Source: DAOTEJ01 sp035454085 (GTDB lineage: Bacteria; Pseudomonadota; Gammaproteobacteria; Burkholderiales; Burkholderiaceae_F). Taken from it: a stretch of 32,809 nucleotides of DNA. The translations under genes were made by a program, and so were the position numbers. Where the stretch lies: positions 1-32,809 of the forward strand of contig DAOTEJ010000024.1 of NCBI GenBank assembly GCA_035454085.1, written 5' to 3'. Below are positions 28,556-32,809 of the stretch, in pieces; the first letter of the stretch is position 1; each line of letters opens with the position of its first letter. Under the pieces are notes generated by a model. The model was not told where the DNA came from. It did not search any database and saw nothing but the letters and a program-made list of their open reading frames with translations.

Positions 28556-29191
28556 ATGACCGAGCCCGCCGTCCTCACCGCCCGCCAGCAAGAGATCCTC
28601 GACTTCATCCGCAGCACGCTCGCCGACAGCGGCGCGCCGCCCACCCGCGAAGAGATCGCCCGCGCCTTCGGCTTCCGCTCGATCAACGCGGCCGAGCAGC
28701 ACCTGCAAGCGCTGGCCCGCAAGGGCCTGATCGAACTGCTCGCCGGCACCTCGCGCGGCATCCGCCTGAGCGAGGCCCTGCGCAGCGCGCGCGCCCTGGT
28801 GCCCGAGCTCAGCCTGCCCCTGATCGGCAAGGTGGCCGCGGGCAGTCCCCTGCTCGCCCAGGAGAACGTGCTCAAGCGCCCGTCCGTCGACCCCGCCATG
28901 TTCCGCCCGCGCGCCGACTACCTGCTCGAGGTGCGCGGCATGAGCATGCGTGACGCCGGCATCCTCGACGGCGACTGGCTCGCCGTGCACAAGCAAGACA
29001 CCGCGCAGTCCGGCCAGGTGGTGGTGGCCCGGCTTGGCGACGAGGTCACCGTCAAGCGCCTGCAACTCAAGGGCGCGCGCGCCGAACTGATCGCCGAGAA
29101 CCCCGACTACCGCCCCATCGTGGTCGACCTGCGGCGCGAAACGCTGCACATCGAAGGTCTGGCCGTGGGCGTGATCCGCCCCGCGATCTAG
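28556..29191 (+). CDS. lexA: SOS repressor LexA
   Basis: A 211-residue repressor/autoprotease. The N-terminal winged helix (LTARQQEILDFIRSTLADSG; TREEIARAFGFRSINAAEQH) is followed by the self-cleavage site Ala95-Gly96 in GKVAAGSP. The catalytic Ser near 130 (VRGMSMRDAGI) and Lys near 167 (DEVTVKRLQ) are present. ATG at 28556 gives the family start. RecA-stimulated cleavage relieves repression after DNA damage. It heads an SOS cassette with imuA 39 bases downstream across a pyrimidine-rich gap. Confidence 0.97.
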   Translation: MTEPAVLTARQQEILDFIRSTLADSGAPPTREEIARAFGFRSINAAEQHLQALARKGLIELLAGTSRGIRLSEALRSARALVPELSLPLIGKVAAGSPLLAQENVLKRPSVDPAMFRPRADYLLEVRGMSMRDAGILDGDWLAVHKQDTAQSGQVVVARLGDEVTVKRLQLKGARAELIAENPDYRPIVVDLRRETLHIEGLAVGVIRPAI

Positions 29192-29230
29192 CACCCTCCC
29201 CTTCCCTTTCCTCTTTCTTCGAGAGGCGTC

Positions 29231-30052
29231 ATGCGTGCCGCCAGGGCTCTTGTTCCCCTTTTTTCCGCCACCGAGGCGCGTCCCGCCCTGTGGACCGCCG
29301 ACGAAGCCGCCCCCGCCGTCGCCCCTGGCGTGCCCAGCGGCCATGCCGTGCTCGACTCCGAACTGCCCGGCGCAGGCTGGCCGCGCGGCAGCCTCACCGA
29401 ACTGCTGCTCGACGCGCCGGGCCAGGGCGAGCTCACCCTGCTCGCCCCCGCCCTGGCGCAGCTCGAGGCACGCAATTGCGTCTGGGTGCTGCCCTGCACG
29501 CCCGGTGCACGCCGCCCCGCCGCCGAGCCCGAGACCCTGCCCTACGCGCCCGCCCTGGCAGCGGCCGGCATCGACTGCGCGCGCCACCTGTTCGTGCGTC
29601 CGGCCACGGCCCGCGAAAGCTGGTGGGCCATGGAGCAGGCCCTGCGCGGCGAGCACCTCGGTGCCCTGATCGCCTGGTTGCCCGCGGGCAGCGCCGACGG
29701 CGACTTCCGCGCCCTGCGTCGCCTGCAACTGCTGGCCTCGCGCCACCAGGCCCTGGTGTTCGTGCTGCGCGACACGAGCGCCGCGCGCGCCCCCTCGCCT
29801 GCCGTGCTGCGCCTGCAGCTGAGCATGCGCGAGGGCGTGCTGCAGACCCATCTGCTCAAGCGGCGCGGCTGCCCCCTGCCCGACCCGGTGCCGCTGCCCC
29901 TGCAGCCGGCCCACTGGCGGGCGGGGCGCGTAGCCGCGCTGCCCATCCGGCTGGCGGCAAGGCCCGCCGCGACGCAGCCTCCCGCCGCTGCGCCCGAGGC
30001 GGCGCTCGCGCAGCGCGCCCGCGCCCTCGTCGCCAGCCTGCTCGGCCACTGA
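29231..30052 (+). CDS. imuA: Mutasome protein ImuA (RecA-like)
   Basis: A 273-residue RecA/SulA-like protein of the SOS translesion-synthesis cassette. The family signature VLDSELPGAGWPRGSLTELL (about 39-58) is followed by GELTLLAPALAQLE. The nucleotide loop has lost the usual Walker A Lys, as in other ImuA proteins. Later motifs fit the family (LRRLQLLASRHQALVFVLRD; LSMREGVLQTHLLKRRG). A GAGAGG site lies 4 bases before the ATG. It supports ImuB and DnaE2. Confidence 0.92.
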   Translation: MRAARALVPLFSATEARPALWTADEAAPAVAPGVPSGHAVLDSELPGAGWPRGSLTELLLDAPGQGELTLLAPALAQLEARNCVWVLPCTPGARRPAAEPETLPYAPALAAAGIDCARHLFVRPATARESWWAMEQALRGEHLGALIAWLPAGSADGDFRALRRLQLLASRHQALVFVLRDTSAARAPSPAVLRLQLSMREGVLQTHLLKRRGCPLPDPVPLPLQPAHWRAGRVAALPIRLAARPAATQPPAAAPEAALAQRARALVASLLGH

Positions 30053-30080
30053 TGGCCGTACTGCCATCGCCGAGTCGCGC

Positions 30081-31589
30081 ATGGCCCTGTGGCTGGCTCT
30101 CGTGCTGCCCGCCTGGCCGCTGCAACTGGCCACGCGGGCGCTGAGACTCGAGCTGCCGCTCGCCGTCACCGAAGGCCCCGCGCAGCGCCCGCGCATCGCC
30201 TGCTGCAACCCGTCCGCCGCCGCCGCCGGCGTGCAAGCCGGCCAGGCGCTGGCAGCGGCGCAGGCCCTGTGCGGCGAACTGCGCGCCGTACCCCGCAACA
30301 CGGCGGCCGAGCACGCCGCGCTGCAGGTCCTGGCGGCCTGGGCCTACCAGTACTCGGCCCAGGTGGTGCCGCTGGCCCCGCCCGCGCGACGCGACAGCGG
30401 CCTGCTGATCGAGACCGGGGCCAGCACGCGGCTCTTCGGCGGGCGCGAGGCTCTGCACCGGCGCATCGCGCGCAGCCTGCGCACGCTGGGCCATCAAGCC
30501 GCCTTCGGCTGCGCGGCCACGCCACGCGCCGCCTGGCTGCTGGCCTGTGCAGTGGCCCAGGGCCAGGCGCCCGGCACGGCAGCGCTCACGCCCCAGGAAC
30601 TCGCCGCACGCGTGGGCGTGCTGCCGCTCGAGTGGTTCGACTGGGACGAACGCCTGCTCGACACCCTGCGCGCCCTGGGCCTGCGCCGCGCGCAGGACGT
30701 GCTCGAGTTGCCGCGCGCGCCCTTCGTCAAGCGCTTCGGCCGCGCGCCGCTCGACGACCTCGACCGCGCCCTGGGCCGCCTGCCCGATCCGCAGCCCGCC
30801 TTCGAGCCTGCCGCGCGCTTTGCCGCGCGCCTCGAGCTGCCGGCCGACCTGACCGAGGCGCAGCACCTGCTCTTTCCTGCGCACCGCCTGCTGCGCCTGG
30901 CCGCAGGCTTCCTGCGCGGCCGCGACCGCGCGGCCAGCGTCTTCGACTTCGCCGCCCACCACAACCCGCGCCGCGCCCGCCCCACGCCGCCCACGCGCTT
31001 TGCGCTGCAACTGGCCGCTCCCGAGCGCGACGCCACCCGCCTCGCACGGCTGCTGGGCGAGCGCCTGGCGCGCCTGGCGCTGCCCGAGCCCGCCATCGCG
31101 CTCGAACTCACCATCGACGCGCTCCAGCCCTACGCCCCGCCGCGGCCCAGCCTGCTGCCCGGTGCCGACGGTGCCGGCACCGACTGGCTGCAACTGGCCG
31201 AGACCTTGCACGCACGCCTGGGCTCGGAGCGCGTGTTCCAGGTCGAACTGGCCGACGAGCACCGCCCCGAACTCGCCTGGCGCTGCGTGCCGGTGTCGCC
31301 TGCGCCGCGCAGCGCGCCCATGCAGGCGGCCGCCGCAGCCCAGCGTCCGCTGCTGCTGCTGACGCACGCCCACCCCCTGGCCTGCGACGCCGAGGCCACC
31401 CCGCTGCACGCCGGGCCGCTGGAACTGCTGGCCGGCCCCGAGCGCATCGAGGCCGGCTGGTGGGACAGCCAGGGCCCGGCGGTGCATCGCGACTACTTCG
31501 TGGCGCGCAATCCGCGCGGCCAGACCCTGTGGGTGTACCGCGAGCTCGCCGCGCCGCACGGCTGGTACCTGCACGGCTACTTCGCCTAA
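30081..31589 (+). CDS. imuB: Mutasome hub ImuB (Y-family polymerase-like, inactive)
   Basis: A 502-residue Y-family-like protein that bridges DnaE2, ImuA and the beta clamp. It starts LWLALVLPAWPLQLATR, where active Y-polymerases have a catalytic Asp, so it is presumed non-catalytic. Palm and fingers remnants follow (GLLIETGASTRLFGG), then the helix-hairpin-helix (LRRAQDVLELPRAPFVKRFG) and the little-finger region. QHLLFP (about 271-276) is a possible clamp-binding motif. The C-terminus (YFVARNPRGQTLWVYREL) is ImuB-typical. It lies 28 bases after imuA and 9 before dnaE2. Confidence 0.93.
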   Translation: MALWLALVLPAWPLQLATRALRLELPLAVTEGPAQRPRIACCNPSAAAAGVQAGQALAAAQALCGELRAVPRNTAAEHAALQVLAAWAYQYSAQVVPLAPPARRDSGLLIETGASTRLFGGREALHRRIARSLRTLGHQAAFGCAATPRAAWLLACAVAQGQAPGTAALTPQELAARVGVLPLEWFDWDERLLDTLRALGLRRAQDVLELPRAPFVKRFGRAPLDDLDRALGRLPDPQPAFEPAARFAARLELPADLTEAQHLLFPAHRLLRLAAGFLRGRDRAASVFDFAAHHNPRRARPTPPTRFALQLAAPERDATRLARLLGERLARLALPEPAIALELTIDALQPYAPPRPSLLPGADGAGTDWLQLAETLHARLGSERVFQVELADEHRPELAWRCVPVSPAPRSAPMQAAAAAQRPLLLLTHAHPLACDAEATPLHAGPLELLAGPERIEAGWWDSQGPAVHRDYFVARNPRGQTLWVYRELAAPHGWYLHGYFA

Positions 31590-31598
31590 GGCGCGGCC

Positions 31599-32809
31599 GT
31601 GGACCTGGCCTACACCGAGCTGCACTGCGCCTCGAACTTCAGCTTCCTGCGCGGCGCCTCGCATCCGCACGAACTCGTGGAGCGCGCCATCGCCCTGGGC
31701 TACGCGGGGCTCGCGCTCACCGACGAGTGTTCGTTCGCGGGCAGCGTGCGCGCGCACCTTGCGCTGCGCGAGGCGATCGCCGCCTACCCGGCGGCGCGTG
31801 ACTTCAGGCTGATCCACGGCACCGAGATCCGCCTCGCCGACGGGCCGCGCCTGGTGCTGCTCGCCACCAGCCGGCGTGCTTATGGCGACTTGGCCCAGCT
31901 CGTCACCCTGGCGCGGCGCCAGGCGCCCAAGGGCGAGTACCGCTTGAGCCGCGCCGAGCTCGAAGCCCACGCCGACTGGCTCGCCGAGGCCCTGGTGCTG
32001 TGGCTGCCGCCCGAGCCGGCGCCGCTCGCGGCGCACCCCGAGCCGCGGCGCGCATCCGATGCGCCCGCCGCCGATGGCGCGGCAGCGCGCCACGAGGCCG
32101 CGCTCGATCAGCTACGCTGGATCGCGGCGCTCGCTCCCGAACGCTGCTGGATCGCCTGCACCCTCACCCGCGGCCCCGACGACGCCGCCGAACTTGCCGC
32201 GCTGCTCGCACTGGGCCGCGCGGCGCAACTGCCGCTGGTGGCAGCGGGCGGCGTGCTGATGCACCTGCGCGCCCGCAAGCGCCTGGCCGACGTGCTCGCC
32301 GCGATCCGCACCCGCACGCCGCTCGCGGCCGCGGGGCGCCGCCTGCCGGTCAACGCCGAGCGCAGCCTGCGGCCGCTGTACCGGCTGGCGCGCATCTATC
32401 CGCCCGAGCTGCTGGCGCAGACCGCGCTGATCGCGGCGCGCTGCCGCTTCTCGCTCGAGGAGCTGCGCTACGAGTACCCCGAGGAGATCGTGCCCCCCGG
32501 GCGCACGCCCGCGCAGTGGCTGCGCGAGCTCACCTACACCGAGGCGCAGAGCCGCTATCCCGAGGGCATGCCCGCGGCGGTGCGCGCCACGGTGGAGCAC
32601 GAGCTCGCGGTGATCGGCCAGCTCGGCTACGAGCCCTACTTCCTCACCGTGCACGACATCGTGCGCTACGCGCGCAGCCGCGGCATCCTGTGCCAGGGCC
32701 GGGGCAGCGCGGCCAACTCGGCGGTGTGCTACTGCCTGGGCGTGACCGAGGTCGATCCGGCGCGCATGAGCGTGCTGTTCGAGCGCTTCATCAGCCCCGA
32801 GCGCAACGA
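31599..32809 (+). CDS. dnaE2: Error-prone DNA polymerase DnaE2/ImuC (3' end outside window)
   Basis: The first 403 codons of the C-family polymerase that does the mutagenic synthesis of the ImuABC mutasome; the frame is open at the window end. The PHP domain starts YTELHCASNFSFLRGASHPHE and has LALTDECSFAGSVRAH, both typical of DnaE2 rather than DnaE1. The palm begins with LCQGRGSAANSAVCYCLGVT and ends at FERFISPERN. GTG at 31599 is chosen; there is no in-frame ATG near the conserved start. Confidence 0.95.
   Translation, partial: MDLAYTELHCASNFSFLRGASHPHELVERAIALGYAGLALTDECSFAGSVRAHLALREAIAAYPAARDFRLIHGTEIRLADGPRLVLLATSRRAYGDLAQLVTLARRQAPKGEYRLSRAELEAHADWLAEALVLWLPPEPAPLAAHPEPRRASDAPAADGAAARHEAALDQLRWIAALAPERCWIACTLTRGPDDAAELAALLALGRAAQLPLVAAGGVLMHLRARKRLADVLAAIRTRTPLAAAGRRLPVNAERSLRPLYRLARIYPPELLAQTALIAARCRFSLEELRYEYPEEIVPPGRTPAQWLRELTYTEAQSRYPEGMPAAVRATVEHELAVIGQLGYEPYFLTVHDIVRYARSRGILCQGRGSAANSAVCYCLGVTEVDPARMSVLFERFISPERN

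Overview
The window is uniformly very GC-rich, tightly packed DNA from a betaproteobacterium, most probably of the order Burkholderiales. The main grounds are the gene order scpB-rluB-rimP-nusA-infB-rbfA-truB-typA on the minus strand and the lexA followed by imuA-imuB-dnaE2 arrangement on the plus strand. I cannot place it to genus. No rRNA, tRNA, CRISPR array or insertion sequence was seen.

Region 1 (1-2142): a secreted type I arylsulfatase, cut by the window start, is divergent from an AraC-family regulator that probably controls it.

Region 2 (2139-9926) is the most notable part: a compact selenium locus. A selenide water dikinase (SelD/SenC) and a selenosugar-synthase-type glycosyltransferase (SenB) form a translationally coupled minus-strand pair. 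They are divergent, with overlapping start codons, from an EgtB-like non-haem iron enzyme (SenA, selenoneine synthase). senA converges on egtD (histidine trimethylation to hercynine), with a hairpin across the two stop codons. egtD is divergent from a four-gene ABC importer (binding protein, ATPase, two permeases) of the PhnD/C/E superfamily, which the context suggests imports a selenium oxyanion. The expected flow is: import of a selenium species, reduction, selenophosphate (SenC), seleno-GlcNAc (SenB), then coupling to hercynine (EgtD product) by SenA to give selenoneine.

Region 3 (10048-15725) is accessory and signalling-like. It holds a TIR-domain single-pass membrane protein coupled to an OmpA-family lipoprotein, an NTF2-like protein, two small or medium inner-membrane proteins (DUF2788, DUF2189), a caspase-fold (metacaspase) protein and a SLOG-like Rossmann protein. 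The SLOG/caspase pair and the TIR/lipoprotein pair resemble components of bacterial conflict or stress-signalling systems, but no function is proven.

Region 4 (15762-27226) is the core information-processing cluster on the minus strand: scpB, rluB, then a promoter and a structured leader with an intrinsic terminator, then rimP-nusA-infB-(hairpin)-rbfA-truB-typA and an EamA transporter. Region 5 (27594-32809): an SDR oxidoreductase divergent from lexA, which has a clear SOS box over its own promoter, followed by the imuA-imuB-dnaE2 mutasome cassette. dnaE2 is cut by the window end.
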